Origin: Ophiobolus disseminans
Taxonomy: Eukaryota; Ascomycota; Dothideomycetes; Pleosporales; Phaeosphaeriaceae
NCBI GenBank assembly: GCA_010093685.1
Contig: MU006235.1
Coordinates: forward strand, 511,780-575,779
Length of the DNA stretch: 64,000 nucleotides
Reading direction: 5' to 3'
Below are positions 33,765 through 44,169 of the stretch, one piece after another; position 1 is the first letter of the stretch, and each line of letters starts with the position of its first letter. The notes under the pieces were generated by a model. The model saw nothing but the letters and a program-made list of their open reading frames with translations. It did no database searches and was not told the DNA's origin. Both the position numbers and the translations under genes were made by a program.

Positions 33765-35007
33765 TCATAATTTCCAGCTGAGTTCATACCCGTACACAGT
33801 GCGGCGTAAGAGTTCGTCCTGAACGTCATCAGTAATGAGACAACTCATGTCATCATGACGGAGTAACTTACTCCTGGATCCTCTTCGAACATGACTTTTT
33901 CCATGACCTTCTCGAACGTCTTCTCCACGTTAAACCCCGCATCTCGTGCCAGATCAAAGAACGCTAGGTCTTTCTCCAGCAGCCACGGCCGGTACGGAGT
34001 GAAGAAGACGTAAGCTCTCGAGTCGGCTGACTTCTTCAACGTCAGTTCTACGGTCTTGATAAGCTTAGCGTGTTCTGAATGATTGAAAAGTAGGTCCGCG
34101 AGGATCAGCACATCGAAAGACTCGTCTATTCCTGGTAGGTGTTGAACAATCTCTTGGATCGGCGCGCCCCATAGGTAGCCTTCTGCAACTATTTCTGCCG
34201 GTGGAGCTAGCAGCTCACAGTTGTTGATGTTGTACCAGAGGTTGTCGATAAGTTCAGTGTCTGGGTAGTCTGTGACTACGACCCGCCTGGCGCCGTTGAG
34301 AGCACATACGAGGCTTGGTAGTCCCGCACCGGCGCCGAGTTCGAGCACCGTTTTGCTTTTTATCAAGTCCGCTGCATGCCGTTCGAAGTAGGTCGAGGTC
34401 GTGCGTCCAGCATTCCAGAGATGGTGGCCCTGGCGTACGTCAGTGAGTTGCTTTGTGGATACCAAGTCAGTGATGCGCTGCAAGGAATGACGGGGTGGGG
34501 CTGCGAGGCCAGACATGTTTCTACGGTGCTTCTGGTGCGTACCAAAACGCATAGTTGTCTTCAATGATGATGAGCGGTCGCAGGAAGTTACTAGTGCCTC
34601 GACTCGTGATGCAATCGTGACGAGTATGAAGGCTAAAAGCTCATGGTGAGTTTCAAAAAGCCCAAGCTTCCTTTTTTAGTACTACCGTCGAGGGTTGCTG
34701 GACTGGTATGATGTTGATTCCACATGGCACTTCGAAACTGATGTCTTCTGGAAACCTTCTAGAACACGCAAAGAAGGAGCGAAGAAAACAGAGAACGATA
34801 GGAATGACGAAACAAACGGTGAATTGACAGTTAATAGTGGGGCTTGGGGGAGCTTACCCACAGAGGATTATGGCCGACCAAGCGCACGGTAAGTTCTTGT
34901 CCAGAAAGTAATTGATGAGACGCAAAAGTTGCCTGCTTTTCTGGTTCGTAGAAATCGGCGGGCTCTTGGAAGAGGCCCATGCCCTCTTCGTCGGCTTCTG
35001 AAGACAT
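33765..35007 (-). CDS. EFM7: EFM7/NNT1-like protein N-terminal/lysine methyltransferase
   Basis: Three exons: 35007-34858, 34429-33872 and 33818-33765; introns 34430-34857 (428 nt) and 33819-33871 (53 nt). 253 residues. Exon 1 ends LTVRLVGHNPLW and exon 2 starts GHHLWNAGRTTSTYFE, matching the continuous LVGxxPLWGHxLWNAG of yeast Efm7. The SAM-binding motif is VLELGAGAGLPSLVCA, then VVVTDYPD and LILADLLFNHSEH, followed by FFTPYRPWLLEKDLAFFDLA. Exon 3 gives the typical end DELLRRTVYGYELSWKL; without it the frame ends early after GVSYSVMMT. Yeast Efm7 methylates Gly2 and Lys3 of eEF1A. The first intron is several times longer than others in the window, and the exon 2 frame runs back into it to an ATG at 34552, so an alternative shorter product is possible. 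Confidence 0.88.
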
Positions 35008-36483
35008 CGTGAGAGGTGGATTTTGTGCGGAGTGTCTTGGCGGTGTAGGTTTTATGGTTGTCAGAACGGCAGGAGCCACATCACGTGCAGTCTGAGCCAC
35101 CGATCAAAACCTTGGCAGCGGAGATGTGGCTATGGTGTGGGTTTTTCTTGGATACCGTGGCCTCTATACGCTGCGCGTCAGCATCCGCGATCGCGCCAGC
35201 ACACGATAGCTTGATAGCGTCCCGAAAATTTGTGGATACCGTTTGCGGGTTTCCAAAAAGCGCGAAGCTAGCTATCGAGGACGTGCTGTGGCTCGCACAA
35301 GTAAAGTTTGGAACGTGTGGCTCATTGTTTCGCCTAGCCTCCGGCCCGCTTCGAGAAGACGTCAATCAGCGAGCTGCACCCACCAAGCACGAGGTACGTA
35401 CGACAACGACATGCTTTTGGGTCTCGGAGCTGCAGCGCCTCGCACACCTGATCGAAGTCCCGTTGGCGCCCGCCCAAGATCTTCGCGCTCCCAAGAACCC
35501 CGGCCCTAACCAGGGCCCTACCACGGTTAATGAGCAGATGCAAATTCTCGAATCGCACTTTCCTTTGTCGACTCCTTCGGCGCATGCCTATATGAACAAT
35601 GTGCCCGTCTCACCACGACTCCTTCGTTCATTCACATCCCATCCACCTGAATTATACCGCCACCCGGCAAAATTCCGATTCGAGGTTGACACTACGCTTA
35701 GCCTGTTTCAGCGAAACCTGCTCATGCTAAGCACTCCCGTTCTCACACCTTCGTCCACATCTTCCCACCAAAACACCCCGCGCATTTCCGCCTTGAGCCC
35801 GGATCACCACATTCGCAAGTGAGCGGCAAAGGCTGTCACACGTTCTGAGGATTGGAGCGACACGCCGAATTACGCGGTGTTGAGGGCATCTGCGGTGGAC
35901 CAGAATCACTGAACGCTTGGCAATTGATTGAATCTTCACACGAGGACTGTAGTCTTTGTGGAACACATCTCCGTATCCACTATCCGGTGTCAGTGCTGCA
36001 ACCAAGTCCGCCCTTCCCTGCTCCTGTGGGCTCGAACAGCCTCAATAATCAATCCCCATCCCGAGGTCGCTTCTGCACCACCACCGCTACCACCTGCGCT
36101 TATTCCACCTCACCACGGACACTGCGGCCAGCCATCGGCACCAGGGTCAAGATCTTTCCAGCCACACGGGAATTGGACCTGTCCAATCCCGCGTGAGTTG
36201 TCATTCGCTTGTTGGAATCAGCACAAGTCGAGCCCCGTTGATCACTTCGCCGTACGACCAGGGTCGTTTGCCTGGCCCACAGCTCTACCGCCCGTCGGTC
36301 ACGTCCCGCCAGACGCGCCGCTTACCTCTTACCCCTCTCGAGCTCTACTCCACGTGCGCTGTGCGCTGCGAGGTTGAACAAGCTCTCTTCAATCACTGAG
36401 CCTGCTTGCCCTGATTAATACCCGGTGCACCCACTCCCTCAACCGCTGCAGGCCGAGCAAGTTTCTTATTTCAGCCCTACACC
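35008..36483. other. Divergent intergenic region upstream of EFM7 and the copper-fist gene
   Basis: 1.5 kb between divergent start codons. A 255-codon open frame (35058-35822, +) begins with GTG inside the EFM7 promoter and shows no domain; frames at 35852-36399 are likewise featureless. Pyrimidine-rich tracts near 36440-36480 fit a transcription-start region for the copper-fist gene. Confidence 0.5.
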
Positions 36484-38477
36484 ATGTGGGCGGACATTAA
36501 CGGAGAGCACAAGAAGGTCGCTTGGTAAGTCACTTCACTTTCTTCTCACTTTTCTCAATGGCCATTCTCATCGCCTCATTGTCGACTGCCTGACCAACGC
36601 GACATTCGTTACTTGCCTATTGTTTGCAACAGTCAAACAACATCGACACCAGGTGTGGCAACCATTCGTGCCAGCGCTCATTGAGTCCCCAGCACGGCAA
36701 CCCAATCAGCACCATGGACGATATATCAGCCTGCATAGCTTTGCAACTCTTTGCGCTCTTTAGAAACTTGCGCAAAAAGGAGCGAATGCATACAGGGGAC
36801 ATCGGTCTGCTGATGCGTTGCCCACAGTGGGGACAATGTCTTGCTCGCCCGGTGTCTTTCTATTGTCCCGAGGTACCGCAGCAGTCCTCATATATCGACT
36901 AACTGTTCAACAGCGGCCCCTGTATTCGCGGACATCGTTCTTCCAAATGTGATCACAGAGATCGCGTGCTGGTTGAGGTTCGCAAACCCGGACGTCCCCT
37001 GAGCAGTTGTCCCCACCCAACCGGGTCATGCGGTTGCGAGCGTGTCGTTATCAACTACACGATCCCAAAATCATCCGAATGCGCTTGTCCCTCACAACGT
37101 TCCCAGACTGTTGCTGCTGCTACTGCTGGGAACAACAGAGTTCAGAAAAGCAGCAGGCGAAGATCTACCGCGATCAATGTTGCCTCAGTTGAACTGGCGA
37201 TGAAAGCGGTTCAAGATGCAGAAACTGATACTTCATCATACACACATACCCCTACCGAGAGAAGCGGCAGCAATGAAGCATCACTACCATCCAGCGCGAG
37301 CTCTACCCCCCGCATATCCCCAAACAGAGATGACTCTATTTCCAGCTGTTGCAAGCCGAGGCCCATGGAGCAACCACAGCTACCTGCGCGACAGGGCGGA
37401 TGTTGTGGTAGCAAAACCAAGCCGATACCAGAGCCAGTTCCAGTCAAGTCCTGCTGTTCAAGCTCAAATGCGCCAGTAAGCGCTTTACGAAGTTCGCAAC
37501 CACAGCCACATTTCCCACAAGGCTTCGGGCAACAGTTTCAATTTCAACTCCAGTCCCAGGTGCATCCTCCACAGTATGCAAACCCACAGTCACACGTCTC
37601 GACACAATCATCATTTCCTTTCAGTCTTGGGCATCCGATCTACAACCATGTAGCAGCAGCTTATCAGCACCCAAGCTCTTTGCCAATGGGCCCTGCGACG
37701 AATGGCCCAACGTCTCCACATATCTCTGGCGCTCAGAATGGTCCACATGCACCCGAACACAACTGCCATTGCGGAGAATCATGTAGCTGTTTTGGCTGTG
37801 CAGCACATCCAAACAACGCCACCATGATGGAGTATGTGCGCCTCATGGCGCAGTTCCAGTATACTGGTGACTTTGGTTCGGTGCCCCCACCCCTTTATGA
37901 CCTGCCTAGCTATCCTCATCATCCCGAATACGGAGCTGAGGCTCATCAGCCAATGAACTTCACCTCCATGAGCCAGGCTTTTCCAACACCAGCACCATCC
38001 CATATGGGCTTTCATACCGGGATGAACATGAGCCCGGTGCCTAATACACCTCTGGCCGTCTCTACTTCGTGGCATCAAACGCCTGTCCCTGCCCCTTCAG
38101 GACCTCAGCCTCACTTCTATGAGCCGAGTAATTACGTTGCACCAACACCATCCATCGAGCACCCGCTTCGGCTGAAGACGGAAGAGCTTCCTGTAACGCC
38201 CATAGCTGATAGTCCCAACGACGGCCAAGATGAAGAGACCTCGACGCTATCGCCTACGTCTTTCTTTTGGAATGAAATGGTTCTGCCTAGTTGCAGCGAC
38301 AACACTGGCACTTGCCAATGTGGCGACGGATGCGCATGTGTAGGATGCATCACACACGGCGGACACAATGGAGTGTCACTCGATGATCCTGCCTTGACCA
38401 CCTTCCCCGGATTCGCGTCCAGCACCGCTTTGGACGACCCCTCCAGTTTTTTATTCAGCCCTGCGCCTAACATATAG
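36484..38477 (+). CDS. Copper-fist transcription factor, Mac1/Cuf1/GRISEA-like
   Basis: Two exons, 36484-36524 (41 nt) and 36914-38477, intron 36525-36913 (389 nt, GTAAGT...CAACAG). 534 residues. Splicing yields MWADINGEHKKVACGPCIRG then HRSSKCDHRDR: the copper-fist zinc set C-x2-C-x8-C-x-H. KPGRPLSSC follows as the minor-groove KGRP-like element. The N-terminal region continues with extra cysteines (GSCGC, CACPSQ, CC pairs). The C-terminal half has two copper-binding-type repeats, CHCGESCSCFGCAAH and CQCGDGCACVGCITH, the CxCx4CxCx2C pattern used by Mac1 and Cuf1 to sense Cu(I). A Gln/Pro-rich activation-like region lies between. Such factors activate copper transporters when copper is low, or detoxification genes when high; the two C-terminal repeats favour the low-copper type. 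The intron splits the codon of the first zinc cysteine. Confidence 0.92.
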
Positions 38478-39015
38478 CGTAAATGGCTTACCTGCTACGC
38501 TCTCAGTCCAGCCGGCTGTTCTTTCCCGCATTCTCGTCGCGCAACAACGCGGACGTCTGATATCGGAGACCTTGCATCTGCTAATACTGTATATGTTTTC
38601 TTCTTAGTCATCACGCCAGTGCGGCTGTTGCTACACTTTATACCGAGGGTTCGGTACATGGGATGGGAAATTGCGGCATTGTTCACTGCTTCGGCATTAC
38701 CTTGAGTAGTGTTTTTTTCCGGCAAACTTCGACAACTTTACGCAAATTCATGATGGTTGTGATATACCCTGTAGAGCTGGATAGGGGCTAGATTAGGAAG
38801 ATCTCCCCCGTATCAACGTATACTTTCATCGCTGTTCAATATGTCTTTGTGCACATGGTTGTTGTGATGCGTGACAATTGAATCACACAGGATGTTTTCA
38901 CTGCACTGTACTCGCTTATGTGCGTGCCTTATGTGAGAATAAGTAACCTCGTGCTGTTGTGGTCACCTGAAGGGCAGTCTCTGAGTCAGCGTTTCTTTCA
39001 TATGCAGATTGTGTA
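38478..39015. other. Intergenic; 3' flank of the copper-fist gene and end of the Argonaute remnant
   Basis: Expected C-terminal Argonaute sequence (the block with QGT...THY) is not found here in any frame I could read. No other gene seen. Confidence 0.5.
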
Positions 39016-42000
39016 TCAGGTAACACTTGCAAGGCGGTCGACGAAGGTTCCAGGCTTGGTGTTCCCATTACCATAAGGATCGCCCTCGGATGCTTGGAGG
39101 GCATGTAACCGCGTATGATGTCGCTTGACAACTACGACAGCATGGATGTTAACGTCTTCTGACAACCCCTTTTCTTTCGCTAGCCGGATGTAGGCCCTGC
39201 GGATCGCTGACACTTCGATCGTCTTGATAGTGTCGTATTGGCCCGATCCGACCCCATCGCGATAGTAGATGATGGACCTGGGCAACTCATTCGCCGTAGG
39301 ATCATCATTCTTTCGCTCATTAGCCCAAGCCTCTAGTCGCTCCCGAACCATTTCTTCGACTGTAGTGATCGTCTCAAAGCTGGTCAGTATTGTTCGGCCA
39401 CAGTGGGGAGTATCTCACCTCTCTGTCTTTTTCGTGAACCTTTTGAAGACGCATTGAGCCCAGACATTTGCCTGCTGAGAAGTCGACCGATCCAACTATG
39501 GAGGCAATGGAAGAAGTCCCATGAAAGGCTCCTGGACCAGCATGTACGACGTCAGCGCCGAGAACCATGATGCGGTTCGCCTGTAGATAGTCATGGACCG
39601 TTTGGACAGATTGAGTGGTTCCATCTAGCTTCAGTCTAACCTTCATAACAACGTTGATGATGTACTCTGGCCAGAGACGACTCTTTCTCGCATCCTTGTT
39701 CGTGAGGAGATTATATTTCTCAACAAGACAGAGCGAATGAATCCCGTGCGCTCGATCAGCCATGTCCCTGACATTTGCATAGAAGGGTATGCTCGCTTTC
39801 TTTACCAAGAAGACAACGAGATTAGCTTCCAACTTTTTTGATTCGCCGATCCTAGCCTTAGTCTTTTCGCTCGTTTTCAGGTTGTCAAAGTGGGCAGGAT
39901 CGAGCTCTTGGATCTGTCGAGGATCTAGGCCACACTTGCTGATCAACTGTTTCCTGAATTCGCCTTGATACTTGGCGAGGAAGTCGTTTCTGAAGCCATC
40001 CTCAACAACAAAACGATATTTGAGCGCCGCCCTAGGCTTCGTCTCGAAAAATTGTGCATTGACTGGCACTTTCCACCGAGAGACCGCATTGTTGCCGACG
40101 ACAGCACCAAGAATACCGGTGCGAAAGTGAGGCCTGATGAATTGCGGCTTGTGACAAGTCAGGACTTTGCAAGGAAGCGTGAGCATAGTAGGAACAAGTT
40201 TGATAGGAGCATGCTTTCCACCCTGCGATGAATCAGCGACAGTTTTCAATGTGACACATAAACTTACGAGTTGGATTTGATCTGTTTCTTCGTCTGATCC
40301 GTAATGAATCCAAGCGCTGTAAGGCCCGCGCCTTCGATGAAAGCCCGACAATGGGCAGCTTCTGTCACCATTGCTCCCGTGAGATTGTCCGGAACAGGTC
40401 GTCGATAGATTTGATACGGTAAGATTCGGAGTTATTCTTGGGCAAACCATACTGGGTCGTTTGTCATACCGACGTTCATGGCAGGCTGTCCAGGCTTCGG
40501 GTCAAGCCCTTCGAATGCTAAATAGTGTCAGCCATTCAATTCTGAACCAATGTGCAAGTAGGATACCCACTATCTTTCAAATATTGTACTACACTAGTGG
40601 ATGTAGCCTCTTTTCTGAAAGTTCCGTTAGGGTTTTTCTCGAATCTGCCGTCGGCACCGCGAATCTTTTTGTGAAATGTCAAGATTTCGACATTTGGTCC
40701 CAACGCAGTAACTCTCTTGACACGCGCTTCCTCAGCGTTCAACTTCGAGTGGTGTTCGCCCACAATCTGCTTGCGCTCAGTAAGTACGAACACCTGGAGA
40801 TTCCTGAGAGCTTCCACGCACTTTCCTTCGTCCGGAAAAGTGCTGGTATCCGCCAGAAATTCGTTCACACGAACAGGTCGAAAGAATGCACTTGTTGCCA
40901 GGCTGAAGTTCAAGATAATGTTACCCCATGCCAGGTTTAACTGTGTACAAAGTATACACGTATTATCTCTAGCGAATGAGACAAGTACTCAGTTCTATCG
41001 CGGAAATTGACATTGGTGAATTTGAGCTGAGCACGTGCGTTTTTGTCGAAGAACTTGTTGGCTGATTGCTGGTGAACTTTCGTCGTATTGAAACTCTTGG
41101 AGATGATCATATTCATGCAACGAGACACATAGTCAAAGTTCACCTTATCACTTCTTGCTTCTGAATCCGTGTATCCACGGACATCACCCATTTCGAGTGT
41201 CTGATGAAGTTTGATGTGCAGCTTCACTTGCTGGTCGCCATCGGAGAATTGCAGTTCCCACATGTCCAAGTCCAGTCCTTTATGCTGGATAGGAGCAACA
41301 TCGATGAGCTCGTGAAGATTCACCCAAGAGACGATAAAATTGTAGTAGTTGGTTGCAAAACTGTTCGTGTTCAATTTCAGAAAGGACAGTTGATCAATGG
41401 CTTTGTGAAAAACGTGCTTGATTTTGTCCTTTCGAGTACCGCTGAAGCCAGTAATCCTGTATTCCCATAGTGTTGTGGCCGTAATGTCGTAGTCGAAGTG
41501 GTTTGTCAAGATCTGGGTTTCTGGGATCTCCGTAGGGCTGTTGATGTCCAAGAGATTTGGTGTAAGATCGATAAATGCTGTACGCAAAGGGTGCTTTGGT
41601 CCTTGGATATCCGGTGTCTGTTGGCGCGATTCAACATTTTGTCTGACCTTATCCGAAAGTGACCACGGCCTTCCAGTACCAGTAGAGTTCAAGTTTGCTA
41701 GAACGATGGGCCGTTCTTCAGGATAGGACATCACGGTATTTGATGCGTCGTTGTTGAACGTCGGCGGAGTAGCGGGATCAAACTCGGTTCGGGTCAAGTT
41801 GTTTGTTGGTGTAGTGTCCCGCTGGTCAACGTTCTGCTGTCTCGGGGTTGATGTCTGGAAAGAGCTCCCTCTTCGGCTACCCCCGAAGCCACCTTGTTGA
41901 GGAGAGGCGGCAACGTGAGGTTGTGAGTTAAGCGGACAATTTCTACCGATATGTTCGAGCTCCCCACATCTAAAGCACGCACCTCGTCGTAGTTCGCTAG

Positions 42001-42520
42001 TAGGGAAATTGTTTGGGGTGCTAGGAGGAGGCTGGCTGGCATGAGTCAATTTCATTCCGTGCGATGATAGCCTACGGGTAGGGTCACCAAATTCTGTGTA
42101 GCCATAAGATGGATTAACAGGCGCTGGCTGTTGAGGGCCAGTATTCCCATAAGCATAGCCAAAGCTACCCATCGGCCCACCATAACCACGACCAGACAGA
42201 TGATCACCATAACCACCGCGTCCACCCCAAGGAAGAGGACCGCCGCGATCACCAAAGCCACCAGCACTAGCATCTCGACCGTCATATAGGCTTTGCGTGG
42301 GTGGATGCAGCTGGAAGCTGCCCTACAAATTCTGACCGCCGGGACGCGATCGATCATCAACCGGTTCACGGAAGGAGAGAGGTGGAGGAAAACTAATACA
42401 TTCCGCTCCAGTATGGTCCACGATGTGACCTCCGCGGGAATAAAGAGGGCACTTCTGGCAAAGCAGCCAGCAGACTGATTGGGGATGTGGTTGGTTACAA
42501 TTGAGGCACGGACCCTCCAT
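39016..42520 (-). pseudogene. Broken Argonaute gene (QDE-2-like) with zinc-knuckle N-terminus
   Basis: Reading right to left, the frame starts at ATG 42520 (MEGPCLNCNQPHPQSVC), a Cys/His-rich stretch, is cut by TAG at 42323-42325, and continues in the same frame through a Gly-rich RGG-like region, a CCHC zinc knuckle (CFRCGELEHIGRNCP) and the Argonaute N domain to 40937. The next conserved pieces are L1/PAZ (40536-40913 and 40268-40510), Mid (from 40222) and PIWI (39419 down to 39016). PIWI keeps LGADVVHAGPG and YRDGVGSGQ, but the frame ends soon after NTKPGTFVDR, so the segment with the last catalytic His is missing. Other lesions are a frame break near 40924-40927 (run of four C), TAA at 40432-40434 inside PAZ, and a one-base frame loss at 40268. 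Introns 40223-40267 and 39373-39418 still look splicable. Some breaks could reflect unusual splicing or assembly error. Confidence 0.72.
42323..42325 (-). other. In-frame TAG separating the Argonaute N-terminus from the rest
   Basis: The same frame is open on both sides (RPGGQNL before, GSFQLHPPTQSLYDG after). A single C-to-T change from CAG would explain it. Confidence 0.7.
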
Positions 42521-43152
42521 TCTGGATACTGGTTGAAGAAATGCCTGAGAGACTATGTGCCTGGTGCTCAGGAAGGAAAATGGTGAGGAGCGGTATATAG
42601 GAAGGATCGAAGACTTAATATAAATTACCGTCTGTTTGAGCAAGCACTGTCGCCATCTGTGCTTCCATCATCTGTGAGGTTAGCAATCATCAAGACAACG
42701 CCCACCACGAAGTTTCCACAACCAAGATTTTCTGTTTGTCCCAGGAAACCTTCGTCTTCACATATCTCACAAGCATTGCGAGGGTGTACACGGTTCGCGT
42801 GTCCCACACCGCAAAAGGCTTATAGACGCTTGCACGGATCAAGCTGCTTCCTTGAGTTACAACAGCTCTTATTTTTGATGTATTGATCCTCAAGCAATCG
42901 TTGAACAGATCGCGAGGCGTTGCGACAAGTGCCATGGTGCAAGAAGAAAGCAAGTTGTCGCAAGGGAACCGAGCACATTGAGCGCTAGTGGAATGTTGTG
43001 CAATTGTAGATTGAAGCCAACAATAGCAGCTGAGTTGCCCTTTAGCGTATTTAATGATAGTATTTGTGATGGCTTGTAGGACGGAAGAGTGATGGTTGTA
43101 ATCACGATGTGGAAGCGTTTCCAAGGCGGTGAGTAGTGTTCAACCCCGTGCT
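42521..43152. other. Region between the Argonaute remnant and the membrane-protein gene
   Basis: Short frames on the minus strand (42625-43124) have no family features. Contains copy 1 of a direct repeat at 43066-43120. Confidence 0.5.
43066..43120 (+). repeat. Diverged direct repeat, copy 1
   Basis: 55 bp beginning GTGATGGCTTGTAGGACGGA. By eye about 48 of 55 positions match copy 2 at 45364-45418, same orientation. Confidence 0.8.
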
Positions 43153-44169
43153 CTATCGGTCTTCCGAATTCCGTGCCTCAGGATCAGACCCAGCTGCCGC
43201 TGTCTTTTCCATCAGCTTCTCCGCCTCTTTCTCGTCCCTTTCTCTCATCAATTTTTCCACTTTCAACTTCTTCAGGTGCTCGAGATGATGTTTCATCCCA
43301 CCAGTGTAAAGATATAAGAGACTGAGCAGCGAACAGACAACCCCAATTGCCAAGTAGAAGCCTGCAAAAATCTTTTGATCTACCCAACCTGGGACAGGAA
43401 GTTTGACCGAATCTTCGTCATCGGCTTTCAACGCGCTGTATGCGACAGGACCATTGCGCGCAGCAACGGCAATTGCTGCGCATATGAAGGCTAATAATGG
43501 TCCTCTTATGTTACTGTCGATAAAAAATGTCCCTGGAACTGACATGTAAAAGTATGCAAAGATTGGCATGAAATACCCGGTAGTATTCCCAGAATCCAAG
43601 TAAGTCAGCCATGTAGGAATTGAGATACCAAGGCCGACTCCCAGTATAGCGACGTAGCAACCAAAAAGGGACCATCCTTTTCCCAGCTTCAGAACCTTTG
43701 CGTCTAACGTAATCCAAAGACCAAATATGGCAGCAGGAACGGACGGGTAAAACCAGAGCATAGGGATGCTAACCCGGGAATCGCAACCGGAGCGCTTGAC
43801 CATGAGAGAGACAGCGGGATAAAGCACGAAGCCCGCATCGATAAGAATGTGAATGACGACCATGTACCACGGCACTTTTGCTGGGCTTCCGGGGTTTGCT
43901 CGGTCTCCGGATTTTTTTATTCCATTGTGGAACAAAGACAGTCGCTCTTCGTGGTTACAGCTAGCTCTGATTGCGTAGTGGGCGGCAGCTCCTGGTTGCG
44001 ACGCTTGAAGTGCCGAATACATTATGCCGTCGAGGATAGATTTAGGTTGCCTTTCCCATAGCTTGACTAGGATCGGCAGGAGCCACCACACTACAGCGAT
44101 GTTGAGGACGTTGAGGGCGAAAGTGGTCCGTTGCCCAAGATCGGACGTACAATCGCTGTCCTCCTCCAT
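43153..44169 (-). CDS. Orphan multi-pass membrane protein
   Basis: Single exon, 338 residues, ATG at 44169 (MEEDSDCTSDLGQRTTFALN). About seven hydrophobic segments are visible: FALNVLNIAVVWWLLPILV, VVIHILIDAGFVLYPAVSL, a segment around MLWFYPSVPAAIFGLWITL, GCYVAILGVGLGISIPTWL, one around YFMPIFAYFYMSVPGTFF, LLAFICAAIAVAA and FYLAIGVVCSLLSLLYLY. The C-terminus is a charged coiled coil (KKLKVEKLMRERDEKEAEKL). I recognise no family. It sits between the Argonaute remnant and a repeat-bearing intergenic region and is bracketed by 55-bp direct repeats 2.3 kb apart. Its codons look more AT-rich than those of neighbouring housekeeping genes (visual impression, not measured). Confidence 0.7.
   Translation of the reverse strand: MEEDSDCTSDLGQRTTFALNVLNIAVVWWLLPILVKLWERQPKSILDGIMYSALQASQPGAAAHYAIRASCNHEERLSLFHNGIKKSGDRANPGSPAKVPWYMVVIHILIDAGFVLYPAVSLMVKRSGCDSRVSIPMLWFYPSVPAAIFGLWITLDAKVLKLGKGWSLFGCYVAILGVGLGISIPTWLTYLDSGNTTGYFMPIFAYFYMSVPGTFFIDSNIRGPLLAFICAAIAVAARNGPVAYSALKADDEDSVKLPVPGWVDQKIFAGFYLAIGVVCSLLSLLYLYTGGMKHHLEHLKKLKVEKLMRERDEKEAEKLMEKTAAAGSDPEARNSEDR

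Noticed and set aside
35058..35822. 255-codon open frame on the plus strand
   Set aside because: It begins with GTG, lies in the EFM7 promoter, has no domain or composition bias of a protein and no splice continuation.
40937..41010. Rescue of the Argonaute frame by an intron with donor GTCAAT
   Set aside because: It would restore a frame but with a weak donor, and the sequence VKPGMG in another frame matches the family better, pointing to a frame break. Kept as a possible alternative only.
40536..42172. Treating the Argonaute pieces as two or three separate genes
   Set aside because: The pieces follow the domain order of one Argonaute in one orientation with intron-like joints between them.
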